A stretch of 64,000 bases of DNA, taken from positions 1-64,000 of the forward strand of contig CAMDFR010000002.1 of NCBI GenBank assembly GCA_945897725.1. Direction: 5' to 3'. Both the position numbers and the translations under genes were made by a program. The notes beneath the pieces were generated by a model. That model was not told where the DNA came from. It made no database searches and saw nothing but the letters and a program-made list of their open reading frames with translations. Below, in pieces: positions 8,098-16,714 of the stretch. Each line of letters opens with the position of its first letter. Position 1 is the first letter of the stretch. The stretch is from Chitinophaga pinensis (GTDB taxonomy: Bacteria > Bacteroidota > Bacteroidia > Chitinophagales > CAMDFR01).

Positions 8098-8209
8098 TGT
8101 AAGGAACTTAGACTTTTGAGAGAACTGTTTTACAGATTTGTTTTTGAGACATTTTTTAGAATGCTAGACCAAAGGATAGAAGCGTAAAGACACCGTTGAT
8201 AGAAGTTTA

Positions 8210-8300
8210 TAATAGCGGCGAGGCCGATACCGATGCCCGCGAAAGCGATGGCAGCAAGTATCTTGTACTGCGTACAGCGCGCTGGCTCCTTCTCAATGCC
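8210..8300 (-). repeat. Dispersed structured repeat, family 1, copy A
   Basis: On the minus strand it reads GCGCGCTGTACGCAGTAC, AAGATACTTGCTGCCATCGC, TTTCGCGGGCATCGG. The order (GTAC-rich core, then TGC[CT]GCNATCNCT, then a [GC]CTCA/CGGGC end) fits the family described at 16474-16570. This copy is diverged and lacks the GGGCGTGCCC head. Confidence 0.55.
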
Positions 8301-8452
8301 TTCTATGGCCTACAACATATGCAGGAGCCATTCGCCCAAAACCTTAAAGTCATCAGCAATAACACAAACATATTATCAATAGCCCTTATACCTATATTCT
8401 ACTTGTATTTTCGACGATTTGCTTTATTTTTACAAAACAGTTTAAACGAAAT

Positions 8453-9319
8453 ATGAAAGGAATTATTTTGGCAGGCGGAGCTGGTACAAGGCTTCATCCA
8501 ATTACATTAGCGATTAGTAAACAGAGTATGCCCATTTATGATAAGCCGATGATTTATTATCCGCTTTCTACGCTGATGTTGGCTGGTATCAATGAAATTT
8601 TAATTATTTCTACGCCTGTTGATTTGCCGAACTTTGAACGCTTATTGGGCGATGGAAGTCAGTTGGGATGCAAGTTTTCGTATAAAGTGCAGGAAACACC
8701 GAATGGTTTGGCTCAGGCTTTTGTACTAGGCAAAGAATTTATTGGCGACGATGATGTTGCTTTGGTTTTGGGCGATAATATTTTTTATGGCGCAGGCATG
8801 GGTCGCATGCTGAAATCCTATACCAAACCGAAAGGGGGGGTTATTTTTGCGTATCATGTCTCTGATCCTGAAAGATACGGTGTGGTGGAGTTTGACGCTA
8901 CGGGCAAAGCGATCTCTATAGAAGAAAAGCCAGCGCAACCTAAATCTAATTATGCGGTGCCGGGCTTATATTTTTATGACAATAGTGTGGTGGATATTGC
9001 TAGAGATTTGAAACCTAGCGCGAGAGGAGAATACGAGATTACGGATATCAACAAGGAATATTTGAATCGAGGGGCACTACAAGTAGGTATCCTAGACAGA
9101 GGTACTGCTTGGTTGGATACAGGTACTTTTAATTCCTTGATGCAGGCTTCTTTGTTTGTACAAGTGATTGAAGAAAGACAGGGCTTAAAAATTGGATGTA
9201 TTGAAGAGATTGCCTTTGAAGAAGGTTTTATTAATAAACAACAATTGATAGATATTGCTCAAGCATTATTGAAAAGTGGCTATGGTCAATATTTATTAGA
9301 CATCGCAAATACCAAGTAG
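8453..9319 (+). CDS. rmlA: Glucose-1-phosphate thymidylyltransferase
   Basis: 288 aa, the usual length for RmlA/RfbA. The nucleotide-binding signature GGAGTRLHP is at residues 8-16 and [16 protein letters not shown] follows at 26-41; VLGDNIFYG and [19 protein letters not shown], with GTAWLDTGT near the C terminus, are characteristic. It makes dTDP-glucose from glucose-1-phosphate and dTTP, the entry to dTDP-rhamnose and other deoxysugars. No rmlB, rmlC or rmlD lies next to it in this window. First gene of a three-gene operon: the next ORF starts 1 nt after its stop. Confidence 0.93.
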   Translation: MKGIILAGGAGTRLHPITLAISKQSMPIYDKPMIYYPLSTLMLAGINEILIISTPVDLPNFERLLGDGSQLGCKFSYKVQETPNGLAQAFVLGKEFIGDDDVALVLGDNIFYGAGMGRMLKSYTKPKGGVIFAYHVSDPERYGVVEFDATGKAISIEEKPAQPKSNYAVPGLYFYDNSVVDIARDLKPSARGEYEITDINKEYLNRGALQVGILDRGTAWLDTGTFNSLMQASLFVQVIEERQGLKIGCIEEIAFEEGFINKQQLIDIAQALLKSGYGQYLLDIANTK

Positions 9320-9320
9320 T

Positions 9321-10265
9321 ATGACGTATAAGAGATATATTTTAGTGACCGGTGGTGCAGGATTTGTAGGCAGCTGGATGGCGAAAAGGATGATTTCGGA
9401 CCCTGCTAATTTTGTGGTAATCGTAGATAATTTATTAACAGGAAGCCTGCGCAGACTGCCTTCTAAAGAATTAAGCAATTGGCGTTTTGTAAAAGGTGAC
9501 GTGAATAATTATGATGAGTTGGCGGCTATCCTGCTGAGCAATAATTTCGATTATGTGTTTCATTATGCGGCTGTAGTTGGTGTTAAACGGACCTTAGACA
9601 ATCCTATCATGGTATTGAATGACATTCAAGGCTTCAAATATTTGTTGGATTTGTGTAAGAATACAGGTGTACAAAGAGTCTTCTTTTCATCATCGTCAGA
9701 AGTATATGGCGAACCATTTGAGCATCCACAAAACGAGTTAACCACGCCTTTAAATTCACGTCTTCCTTATGCGGTTGTAAAAAATGTAGGCGAATCTTTT
9801 TTGAAGTCTTATGAAAAAGAATATGGCTTAAGCTATACGGTGTTTCGTTTCTTTAATACTTATGGTCCGAAGCAAAGCACGGATTTTGTGATGTCGAAAT
9901 TTATTAAGGAAGCATTGGCTGGTAAAGATTTGACGATATATGGTGATGGTTTGCAAACAAGAACTTTTTGCTTTATTGAAGACAATATTGAGGCTACTGC
10001 CAATGCCGCTTATGGAGATAAATTTATCAATGATGTGGTGAATATTGGTAGTGATAATGAGGTGACAATTATTGATTTGGCAAAAACGATTATTCGCTTG
10101 AGCGGTTCTAGTTCTGGTCTTAAATTTTTGCCACCCTTGGAAGAAGGCGATATGACACGAAGAAAACCAGATATCTCTAAAATGAGAACTTTATTGGGCA
10201 GAGATTTAACATCGATGGAAGTAGGTATTCAGCGTTTGCTTGAGAATCCCAAATCAATTATTTAA
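9321..10265 (+). CDS. NAD-dependent nucleotide-sugar epimerase/dehydratase (extended SDR)
   Basis: 314 aa. Rossmann motif TGGAGFVGS at residues 10-18, the SSSSEVYGEP segment, and catalytic YAVVK with upstream Ser give the extended short-chain dehydrogenase pattern; RFFNTYGPKQ and QTRTFCFIEDNIEA are substrate-side motifs like those of UDP-glucuronate decarboxylases and UDP-sugar epimerases. Which sugar it uses cannot be decided from sequence; it is not a classical RmlB. Translationally coupled to rmlA (1-nt gap) and followed 3 nt later by galE, so it acts in the same nucleotide-sugar pathway for surface glycans. Confidence 0.85.
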   Translation: MTYKRYILVTGGAGFVGSWMAKRMISDPANFVVIVDNLLTGSLRRLPSKELSNWRFVKGDVNNYDELAAILLSNNFDYVFHYAAVVGVKRTLDNPIMVLNDIQGFKYLLDLCKNTGVQRVFFSSSSEVYGEPFEHPQNELTTPLNSRLPYAVVKNVGESFLKSYEKEYGLSYTVFRFFNTYGPKQSTDFVMSKFIKEALAGKDLTIYGDGLQTRTFCFIEDNIEATANAAYGDKFINDVVNIGSDNEVTIIDLAKTIIRLSGSSSGLKFLPPLEEGDMTRRKPDISKMRTLLGRDLTSMEVGIQRLLENPKSII

Positions 10266-10268
10266 TAG

Positions 10269-11291
10269 ATGTCGAAAGTATTGGTAACAGGTGGTTGTGG
10301 CTATATAGGCTCACATATGATTGTCGACTTGTTGCAAAAAGGTTACGACCTTATTTCTGTAGATAATTACAGTAATTCATTCGAAAAAACATATGCAGCT
10401 ATAGAAAAAATCTGTGGCCGTACAGTCGAGTACGAAGCACTTGATTTATGTGATAAAGCGGCAACACTCGCCTTTTTTAAAAATCATCCTGAGATTACTA
10501 GTGTCATTCATTTCGCAGCGCATAAGTCTGTTCCTGAAAGTGTTTTAGACCCGCTTGCCTATTATGAAAACAATATTCAGTCGATGACAAATGTATTGTC
10601 TGCTGTATCTTTTTCAAACATTAAACAATTTGTTTTTTCTTCTTCATGCTCGGTATATGGCAACCCGACCAGCTTGCCTGTGATCGAAGAGAGCCCGATA
10701 AAACCAGCATCTCCCTATGCTTTTAGCAAGCATGTTGGCGAACAAATGATCATGGATTATGTAAAGCAGTATCAAAACTGTCAGTTTCATCTGTTGCGCT
10801 ATTTTAATCCTGCGGGCAATCATGCGTCTGCATTGATAGGTGAATTGCCAAGAAAAGTGTATTTGAATTTGGTGCCTGTTATCACTAGAACGGCCATTGG
10901 CAAATTAGCGCCTATGAAAGTTTTTGGCGACGATTTTAATACGAGGGATGGGTCCTGTATCCGTGATTATGTGCATGTAATGGATATTACAAAAGCACAT
11001 CTTCTGTCCTTGCAGTACATGATAGAAGGCAAGGAGCAAAAGGGTTACGATGTTTTTAATCTAGGAACAGGTAATGGTATTACCACATTAGAGGCGATCC
11101 ATTCTTTTGAAAAAGTGAGTGGAAAAAAATTAGCATTCAACATCGCTGAGCGAAGAGCGGGTGATGTTGAATGCATTTATGCGAATAATGATAAAGCGAA
11201 AAAGGTCTTCGGTTGGGAACCAATGTATTCCTTAGATGACATTATGAAAAGCGCATGGGACTGGGAGTTAAAGCAAGTGGAAAGCGAATAA
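10269..11291 (+). CDS. galE: UDP-glucose 4-epimerase
   Basis: 340 aa, normal for GalE. TGGCGYIGSH at residues 7-16 binds NAD; SSSCSVYGNP and SPYAFSKHVGE supply the Ser and the YxxxK pair; RYFNPAGNHASALIGE, IRDYVHVMDITKAH and FNLGTGNGITTLE are diagnostic of GalE. It interconverts UDP-glucose and UDP-galactose (some relatives also UDP-GlcNAc/GalNAc). Last gene of the rmlA operon; the 627-bp gap after it contains only repeats. Confidence 0.93.
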   Translation: MSKVLVTGGCGYIGSHMIVDLLQKGYDLISVDNYSNSFEKTYAAIEKICGRTVEYEALDLCDKAATLAFFKNHPEITSVIHFAAHKSVPESVLDPLAYYENNIQSMTNVLSAVSFSNIKQFVFSSSCSVYGNPTSLPVIEESPIKPASPYAFSKHVGEQMIMDYVKQYQNCQFHLLRYFNPAGNHASALIGELPRKVYLNLVPVITRTAIGKLAPMKVFGDDFNTRDGSCIRDYVHVMDITKAHLLSLQYMIEGKEQKGYDVFNLGTGNGITTLEAIHSFEKVSGKKLAFNIAERRAGDVECIYANNDKAKKVFGWEPMYSLDDIMKSAWDWELKQVESE

Positions 11292-11470
11292 GCTAGGTAA
11301 AGAAATGAGTAATACTTTTTGTCTTGCTTCGCTGTTTATAGATGCATCAACTTAAGAATTCATTTTAATTGTTTCCATTGTTCGCATTGGAAATTGTTGT
11401 AGTACAAAGTTCGTCTATCACTTCTACATCATTGCTCTGCACTCTAAATTTTTCTATAAATTATAATGCC

Positions 11471-11510
11471 TTACATTTTCCTTGATGAAAAAGCCACAAA
11501 AAATCAAGGG
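11471..11510 (+). repeat. CCTTGATGAAAAA repeat, copy 1
   Basis: TTTTCCTTGATGAAAAAG followed by CCACAAAAAATCAAGG. The same ~39 bp occurs at 15160-15198 with only a few changes. CCTTGAT and ATCAAGG form a 7-bp stem around a 16-nt loop. Confidence 0.8.
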
Positions 11511-11525
11511 CCAAAAAAAGGGACA

Positions 11526-11590
11526 TTCGACACTGATGGGGTCGCACCAATACAAATGTTTGGTCTATAAATGCGCCATCCCTTTGGGAT
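11526..11590 (+). repeat. Paired-palindrome repeat (family 2), copy 1
   Basis: TTCGACACTGATGGGGTCG, a spacer containing CTATAAAT, then ATCCCTTTGGGAT. The same order and nearly the same spacing recur at 43006-43073. Confidence 0.75.
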
Positions 11591-11918
11591 GAGAAAACAC
11601 CTGGTTCCTATTCAACTCCGTAGGTCATTCACCCCAATGGCTTTCGGGAGGAACCATCTCTATTTGAAAGAAGAATTCAATCTCTATTCCAAGGTTTGTG
11701 TCGTCAAAAACCTTTATTTAATAGATCTTTCAGCGTTTTTAATAATTTACCGATTCGTTATTGACGATTCGGCTCTTGAATGGTTTGTGGGGACACAAAC
11801 GATGGTGTTAAGGTATGCTGAAAGCTGAATGTGTAACTCACTTATACGTAGCCTTAATTAGTCATTTTTAAGTTCTTATATTTTAAGTATATTTACACCA
11901 ATAAACAGCATCTGTGAT

Positions 11919-13037
11919 ATGATAATAGGTATTTTAAAAGAACCCGATTTTGAAAAAAGAGTAGCCTTGCTACCTATAGAAATCAACAATCTTACAAAGC
12001 AAAATATTAATGTTTGGATAGAGCGCAATGCAGGAGCAAAGTCTTTTGCTGGCGATGATGCTTATACGGCTTCCAAAGCAGAGATAAAGGATAGAAAAGA
12101 AATTTTAGAGCAAGCAGATTTGTTGTTTTGTATCAACGGTATCGGTGAATCTGAAATCGCTTCCTTAAAAGAAAACGCTGTCATCTTTGGTATGTTTTCG
12201 CCTTTAGATAATATTGGCCTTATCAAAAATTTTCAACAGAAAAAAATTACTTGTTTCAGTTTAGAGTTTGTGCCTCGTACAACCAGAGCACAAAGCATGG
12301 ACGTATTGAGTAGTATGGCTACCGTGTCTGGATATAAGGCGGTATTGAATGCAGCGATGGAATTGCCACATTTCTTCCCGATGTTTATGACCGCCGCTGG
12401 AACAATCACACCGGCAAAAGTTTTGATACTAGGAGCTGGAGTGGCTGGTTTGCAAGCTATTTCAACGGCTCGACGTTTGGGTGGCGTAGTAGAAGCCTTC
12501 GACGTAAGAAGCGCGGTAAAAGAAGAGGTTCAAAGTTTAGGAGCAAAGTTTGTAGAGGTAGAAGGTGCGAAAGATGACAAGGCAGCAGGTGGATATGCTG
12601 TTGAACAAACCGAAGAATTTAAACAAAAACAACAACAAGCGATTCATTTATCAGCGATAAAAAGCGATGTGATTATTTGTACAGCACAAATACCAGGTAG
12701 AAAAGCACCAGTACTAATCCCTGCATCAACAGTGGCTGAAATGAAGGCTGGTTCTGTGATTGTGGATATGGCAGCCAGTTCGGGTGGCAATTGCGAATTG
12801 ACTAAAAACAACGAAACTGTGGTAAGCAATGGCGTGTCTATCATTGGTAATTCTTATTTGTCTTCCACTATTCCTACAGATGCTAGTAAAATGTATGGCA
12901 AAAACTTGATGAACTTTCTAAAGTTGATTGTTAAAGAAGGGGTATTGGATTTGAATTTCGAAGACGATATTGTAAAAGGTACTTGCATCACGCATGGTGG
13001 AGAGATCACCAACGAAAGAGTAAAGGCACTTGCCTAA
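11919..13037 (+). CDS. pntAA: NAD(P) transhydrogenase alpha subunit part 1 (NAD-binding)
   Basis: 372 aa: the soluble NAD(H)-binding domain I of proton-translocating transhydrogenase, an AlaDH/PNT-type fold. Motifs are RTTRAQSMDVLSSMATVSGYKAVL (~125-148), the Rossmann GAGVAGLQAISTARRLG (~171-187) and EAFDVRSAVKEEVQSLGAKF, with IPGRKAPVLIP later. In this split form the alpha subunit is encoded by two genes, here 31 nt apart. The enzyme couples hydride transfer from NADH to NADP+ to proton entry and feeds NADPH to biosynthesis. Confidence 0.95.
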   Translation: MIIGILKEPDFEKRVALLPIEINNLTKQNINVWIERNAGAKSFAGDDAYTASKAEIKDRKEILEQADLLFCINGIGESEIASLKENAVIFGMFSPLDNIGLIKNFQQKKITCFSLEFVPRTTRAQSMDVLSSMATVSGYKAVLNAAMELPHFFPMFMTAAGTITPAKVLILGAGVAGLQAISTARRLGGVVEAFDVRSAVKEEVQSLGAKFVEVEGAKDDKAAGGYAVEQTEEFKQKQQQAIHLSAIKSDVIICTAQIPGRKAPVLIPASTVAEMKAGSVIVDMAASSGGNCELTKNNETVVSNGVSIIGNSYLSSTIPTDASKMYGKNLMNFLKLIVKEGVLDLNFEDDIVKGTCITHGGEITNERVKALA

Positions 13038-13068
13038 TTAAATTATTGTAGATAAACTTTTAATTATT

Positions 13069-13398
13069 ATGGATATTAATTTCACACTTTTCTTGATTTT
13101 AAACTTCTTCTATAGCTATAGAGAGTTAATCACGATTGTCATCTTGTCAATTTTTTTAGGAATCGAAATTATTGGCTCCGTGCCGTCTGTATTGCATACG
13201 CCGCTTATGTCAGGCGCCAACGCTATTCACGGGGTGGTGATTATCGGTGCCATCATTGTAATGGGAAAAGCAGAACCAGACAATTATTTAGCCTTGATCT
13301 TGGGGTTCCTAGCCGTAATCCTTGGTACACTTAACGTGGTGGGTGGTTTTGTGGTAACCGATAGAATGTTGGAGATGTTTAAAAAGAAGAAAAAATAG
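13069..13398 (+). CDS. pntAB: NAD(P) transhydrogenase alpha subunit part 2 (membrane)
   Basis: 109 aa with three to four membrane segments and the family motif GIEIIGSVPSVLHTPLMSGANAIHGVVIIGA, which belongs to the proton channel of domain II. It ends with a lysine-rich tail (FKKKKK). It follows pntAA by 31 nt and precedes pntB by 86 nt, so all three are probably cotranscribed. Confidence 0.95.
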   Translation: MDINFTLFLILNFFYSYRELITIVILSIFLGIEIIGSVPSVLHTPLMSGANAIHGVVIIGAIIVMGKAEPDNYLALILGFLAVILGTLNVVGGFVVTDRMLEMFKKKKK

Positions 13399-13484
13399 GG
13401 AAGCTTTTTTGCTGCGCTTCTTTCGCATAAGAAGTTTGGAAAGGAGAATGCTTTACATACAAATAAAAATAGAACACAAAATAT

Positions 13485-14921
13485 ATGGAAACGAATTTAC
13501 TTGAAATTATATACTTGATTGGTTCAATCACTTTTATTTTAGGATTGAAAATGTTAAGCCATCCCGATTCGGCAAGAAAGGGAAACCTCATTGCAGCAGC
13601 AGGTATGATCACGGCTATTTTCGGTACGATCTTTTTGTATCACGATGTTGAAGGAAACAGTCTTGGTAATTATATTTGGATTTTTGCAGCTTTGATTATC
13701 GGTACTGTTGTAGGTTTTTATTCTGCCAAAAAAGTACAAATGACAGCCATGCCCGAAATGGTTTCTTTGTTCAATGGAATGGGTGGGGCATGTGCGGCCA
13801 TCATTTCTATCGTTGAGTTGAATCACTTTTTTCATGCGCCACACCCGATAGAATCATTCGTCACCAATGGGCATCCATTGTTGAATGGACAAGTATTGAT
13901 CATGTCTTTAGGTTTAATCATTGGTTCTGTTTCCTTTGCTGGAAGTATGGTGGCTTGGGGTAAATTGAATGGTAAGGTAAAAGATTTTTCTTTCCCTGGT
14001 CAGCAGTTTATGAATATCGGTTTAATGCTCGCTATCTTAGCATTGACAGTGTTCATGATGTTCGTAGATGTAGAAACGGCGCAAATGTTGATGTATGTGA
14101 TTTTTAGTTTGTCTCTTGTCTATGGAGTTTTATTTGTATTTCCAATTGGCGGAGCAGATATGCCAGTGGTTATTTCTTTATTAAATTCATTTACTGGTGT
14201 GGCTGCTGCCTGTGGAGGGTTCTTGTATAGTAACTCGGTAATGTTAACGGGTGGTATTTTAGTGGGTTCTGCAGGAACCATTTTAACGATCTTGATGTGT
14301 AAAGCGATGAATCGTTCTTTGATGAATGTTATCATCGGTTCGTTTGGTGGGGCAAGTGCTTCAAATCCAGCTGCAGCAGGCGCCGCAGGGGATATTCGTG
14401 AAATCACGATGAATGATACTGCGGTATTGTTGAGCTATAGTAAAAGTGTAGTGATCGTTCCAGGATACGGATTAGCGGTTGCTCAAGCACAACATGTTTG
14501 TCATGAATTAGAAAAAACATTAGAAGAAAAAGGTGTTGAAGTGAGATATGCGATTCATCCAGTGGCAGGTCGTATGCCAGGCCACATGAACGTTTTACTC
14601 GCAGAAGCAGATGTTCCTTATACTAAATTGTTGGAGATGGAAGAAATCAATCCTGAGTTTCCAAATACTGACGTTGTATTGGTGATTGGTGCCAATGACG
14701 TTGTAAACCCTGCTGCAAAACGCGACCCATCAAGTCCTATCTACGGTATGCCGGTATTGGATGTTGAATTGGCCGCTACCACCATCGTCTTGAAAAGAGG
14801 TATGGCAAAAGGTTATGCCGGTATCGAAAATGAACTTTTCTACGAACCAAAAACAAGAATGCTTTTTGGTGATGCCAAAGCTACTTTGCAAAAATTGGTA
14901 GCAGAGATTAAAGCACTTTAA
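13485..14921 (+). CDS. pntB: NAD(P) transhydrogenase beta subunit
   Basis: 478 aa, standard PntB length. About nine membrane helices (domain II) fill the first ~270 residues, including MPEMVSLFNGMGGACAA and ISLLNSFTGVAAACGGF. The C-terminal domain III binds NADP(H): VVIVPGYGLAVAQAQHVCHEL, YAIHPVAGRMPGHMNVLLAEA and VLVIGANDVVNPAA are its hallmarks. It completes the transhydrogenase encoded by the two genes before it. Confidence 0.96.
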   Translation: METNLLEIIYLIGSITFILGLKMLSHPDSARKGNLIAAAGMITAIFGTIFLYHDVEGNSLGNYIWIFAALIIGTVVGFYSAKKVQMTAMPEMVSLFNGMGGACAAIISIVELNHFFHAPHPIESFVTNGHPLLNGQVLIMSLGLIIGSVSFAGSMVAWGKLNGKVKDFSFPGQQFMNIGLMLAILALTVFMMFVDVETAQMLMYVIFSLSLVYGVLFVFPIGGADMPVVISLLNSFTGVAAACGGFLYSNSVMLTGGILVGSAGTILTILMCKAMNRSLMNVIIGSFGGASASNPAAAGAAGDIREITMNDTAVLLSYSKSVVIVPGYGLAVAQAQHVCHELEKTLEEKGVEVRYAIHPVAGRMPGHMNVLLAEADVPYTKLLEMEEINPEFPNTDVVLVIGANDVVNPAAKRDPSSPIYGMPVLDVELAATTIVLKRGMAKGYAGIENELFYEPKTRMLFGDAKATLQKLVAEIKAL

Positions 14922-15020
14922 TCAATAATTTCCTATCATTTTCTTGTCATAGTGATATGGCACAAAAAATATTTTTCATAAATTAGAGTAATTTTGTCCT
15001 GCCCTTGTTGCTGTTTCCTT

Positions 15021-15157
15021 TTCGCCCTTGTTGGTGTTATTCACCAACAAGTATTTTTGTTCTGACCGTTCGAAGTTAAAAACATCGGTTTCCCTCCTTT
15101 ATTTGTGTTCCTAACCAAGGGATACAAGTACCGCTACCGCTCATGCCAATTTGGTAG
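15021..15157 (+). repeat. 136-bp duplicated unit, copy 1
   Basis: Near-identical to 15402-15537. It begins with a 10-bp-arm hairpin CTTGTTGGTG-TTATT-CACCAACAAG (15027-15051) and ends with GATACAAGTACCGCTACCGC, then TCATGCCAATTTGG, which resembles the tail of repeat family 1. Confidence 0.9.
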
Positions 15158-15159
15158 CC

Positions 15160-15198
15160 TTACTTTTTCCTTGATGAAAAAGTAACAAAAAATCAAGG
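15160..15198 (+). repeat. CCTTGATGAAAAA repeat, copy 2
   Basis: CTTTTTCCTTGATGAAAAAG then TAACAAAAAATCAAGG. Copy 1 is at 11471-11510. Both lie immediately upstream of other repeats in gaps between transcription units. Confidence 0.8.
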
Positions 15199-15401
15199 CC
15201 TGCACCGGCTAGGGCTAAAACTTCATTGCGTATCGCGGCACAAAAAAAACTCGCTGCGCTCAAACAGTTTTTTGTGCTTATCGCTTCACTTCATTTCGTT
15301 TTAAGCACCTACCCGCTGAGGGCCGTCCTTTCGTTCCAAATGATGTCTTCACATTTCTAAACATTCACAAAACAGTTTCCTACTCTTGTTGGTGTATCTT
15401 T

Positions 15402-15537
15402 TTCGCCCTTGTTGGTGTTATTCACCAACAAGTATTTTTGTTCTGACCGTTCGAAGTTAAAAACATCGGTTTCCCTCCCTTATTGTTGTTCTTCACCAAG
15501 GGATACAAGTACCGCTACCGCTCATGCCAATTTGGTA
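15402..15537 (+). repeat. 136-bp duplicated unit, copy 2
   Basis: Second copy of 15021-15157, same orientation, ~380 bp downstream, with a handful of differences. Its hairpin is at 15408-15432; a related hairpin with one mismatch is at 43693-43717. Confidence 0.9.
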
Positions 15538-15638
15538 AGCTACCTGCCATGAATCTGCTCGTGTAAAAAACTTATGGCATAAATATTGTTTTGCATAAAT
15601 TAGAGCAATCCTCGTTATAAGAAAAGAGCATCTAAACA

Positions 15639-16451
15639 ATGAAAGCAATAAAATTAAGTATATCTATTTTGGTGGTCCTGCTATTGAATTCTTTTTCAAT
15701 CAAAGAAAGCAAGTCGCCCAACAACGAATTTAGCAAACTGAGAAAGATTGATAATAAAGCTTTTCAGGCGGGTGAAAAATTGGAATATCGTTTGCATTAT
15801 GGATTGATTAATGCGGGCACTGCAAGTTTAGCGGTAGAAAAAAGCACGCAAAAAATCGGGAATAGAGAACTCTTGCACATCATCGGCAAAGGCAATACGA
15901 ACAGCTCTTTCGACTGGATGTACAAGGTTCGAGATAGATACGAATCCTACATAGATGCAGAAGGCATTTTTCCATGGTTGTTTGTCAGAGATGTGGATGA
16001 AGGCGGATTTAAAATCAACCAATCGTATGAGTTTTTGCAACATAAACAAACCGTAGCTACTTCAGAAGGAAAAACATTCGAAACACCAGAGGCTGTACAG
16101 GACATGCTTTCTAGTTTTTACTTTGCACGTACCATCGATTTTTCAGATGCCAAAGTCGGAGAAGTTTTTACCATCACTTCTTTTGTCGATGGCAAGGTGT
16201 GGCCACTCAAAATTCGCTTTGCCGGCAGAGAGGAATTGAAAACGAATGGACATAAATATAAGACATTGAAATTTCATCCAGTCGTTCAAACGGGTCGTAT
16301 GTTTAAGGACGAAGAAGATGTCGCTGTCTGGGTTTCGGACGATGAAAATAAAATTCCATTGCTGGCACAAGGCAAAATATTTATCGGCTCCATCAAGATG
16401 GAAATCACTAAGTACGAAGGCTTGGCGCATCCCATTGCTCTGATCGAATAG
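15639..16451 (+). CDS. DUF3108 family secreted protein
   Basis: 270 aa with a signal peptide (IKLSISILVVLLLNSFSI). The body begins FQAGEKLEYRLHYGLINAGTASLAVE and continues with RDRYESYIDAEGIFPWLFVRDVDEGGFK and RMFKDEEDVAVWVSDDENKIPLLAQGKIFIGSIKMEI, the known signature of DUF3108 proteins, which are periplasmic beta-rich proteins without an assigned activity. Stands alone, with repeats on both sides. Envelope role inferred only from export. Confidence 0.85.
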   Translation: MKAIKLSISILVVLLLNSFSIKESKSPNNEFSKLRKIDNKAFQAGEKLEYRLHYGLINAGTASLAVEKSTQKIGNRELLHIIGKGNTNSSFDWMYKVRDRYESYIDAEGIFPWLFVRDVDEGGFKINQSYEFLQHKQTVATSEGKTFETPEAVQDMLSSFYFARTIDFSDAKVGEVFTITSFVDGKVWPLKIRFAGREELKTNGHKYKTLKFHPVVQTGRMFKDEEDVAVWVSDDENKIPLLAQGKIFIGSIKMEITKYEGLAHPIALIE

Positions 16452-16473
16452 TTTTATTTTCATTTCTGAAATT

Positions 16474-16570
16474 CTTGGGCATGCCCCAGCTATGAGATAC
16501 AAGATAGCTGGGTCGGGCTCTTCGGGGTACGAGGTACTCCCTGCGATCCCTCATGCAAATTTGACATCCT
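16474..16570 (+). repeat. Dispersed structured repeat, family 1, copy C (clearest)
   Basis: Order of parts: TTGGGCATGCCCC head; a 9-bp perfect stem CCCAGCTAT/ATAGCTGGG (16485-16512); GTCGGGCTCTTCG; GGTACGAGGTACTCC; TGCGATCCCTCATGCAAATTTG tail split over two lines. Other copies keep the order with variable stems: 8210-8300, 21653-21735, 31601-31697, 42796-42920, 53191-53280 and 54112-54213, plus tails at 15119-15157 and 15498-15537. It lies 22 nt past the DUF3108 stop. Confidence 0.85.
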
Positions 16571-16714
16571 TTGAAAAAATTGTTTTTAAGCTTTAATTTA
16601 ATTTTTAAAATTGTAGGGTGCGTCACCCACCAACGATTCTGAAGATTACTCACACCCATAGTCACTCTTTGGAGCACTCTGAGAACTTCATGCCGAAATC
16701 TTTATCTTTACCGC

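Larger units (their letters stand above)
7901..8452. other. Divergent promoter region plus repeat, no gene
   Basis: Between the divergent MBOAT and rmlA genes. It holds the divergent promoter pair at 8052-8097 and a copy of the dispersed structured repeat at 8210-8300. An 86-codon ORF (8196-8456) covers the repeat and ends by ATGA overlap with rmlA; I do not accept it because it starts with TTG and its N-terminal half is repeat sequence. Confidence 0.6.
11292..11918. other. Repeat-filled gap before pntAA
   Basis: No supportable gene. It holds the CCTTGATGAAAAA element (11471-11510), a palindrome-pair repeat (11526-11590), and an 8-bp-arm hairpin TGGTTCCT/AGGAACCA at 11602-11656. The last ~100 bp are AT-rich; TATATTTA at about 11889-11896 is a one-mismatch -7 element for pntAA. 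Confidence 0.6.
14922..15638. other. Repeat-rich gap with a 136-bp duplication
   Basis: No gene. A candidate promoter TAATTTTG lies at 14989-14996 inside CATAAATTAGAGTAAT, which recurs as CATAAATTAGAGCAAT at 15594-15609, just before the DUF3108 gene. Between them are two copies of a 136-bp unit, a CCTTGATGAAAAA repeat, and an inverted repeat AAAAAACTCGCTGCGCTCAAACAGTTTTTT-type segment near 15245-15275. Confidence 0.7.

Noticed and set aside
8196-8456. 86-codon ORF overlapping the rmlA start by ATGA
   Set aside because: Starts with TTG, its N-terminal half is a copy of the dispersed repeat, and no family resemblance is visible.
11571-11828. 85-codon ORF in the gap before pntAA
   Set aside because: It runs through the palindromic repeats and encodes no recognisable motif; composition looks random.
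15160-15330. Possible small RNA in the pntB-DUF3108 gap
   Set aside because: Only repeat hairpins are visible; there is no clear promoter-terminator pair enclosing a unit.
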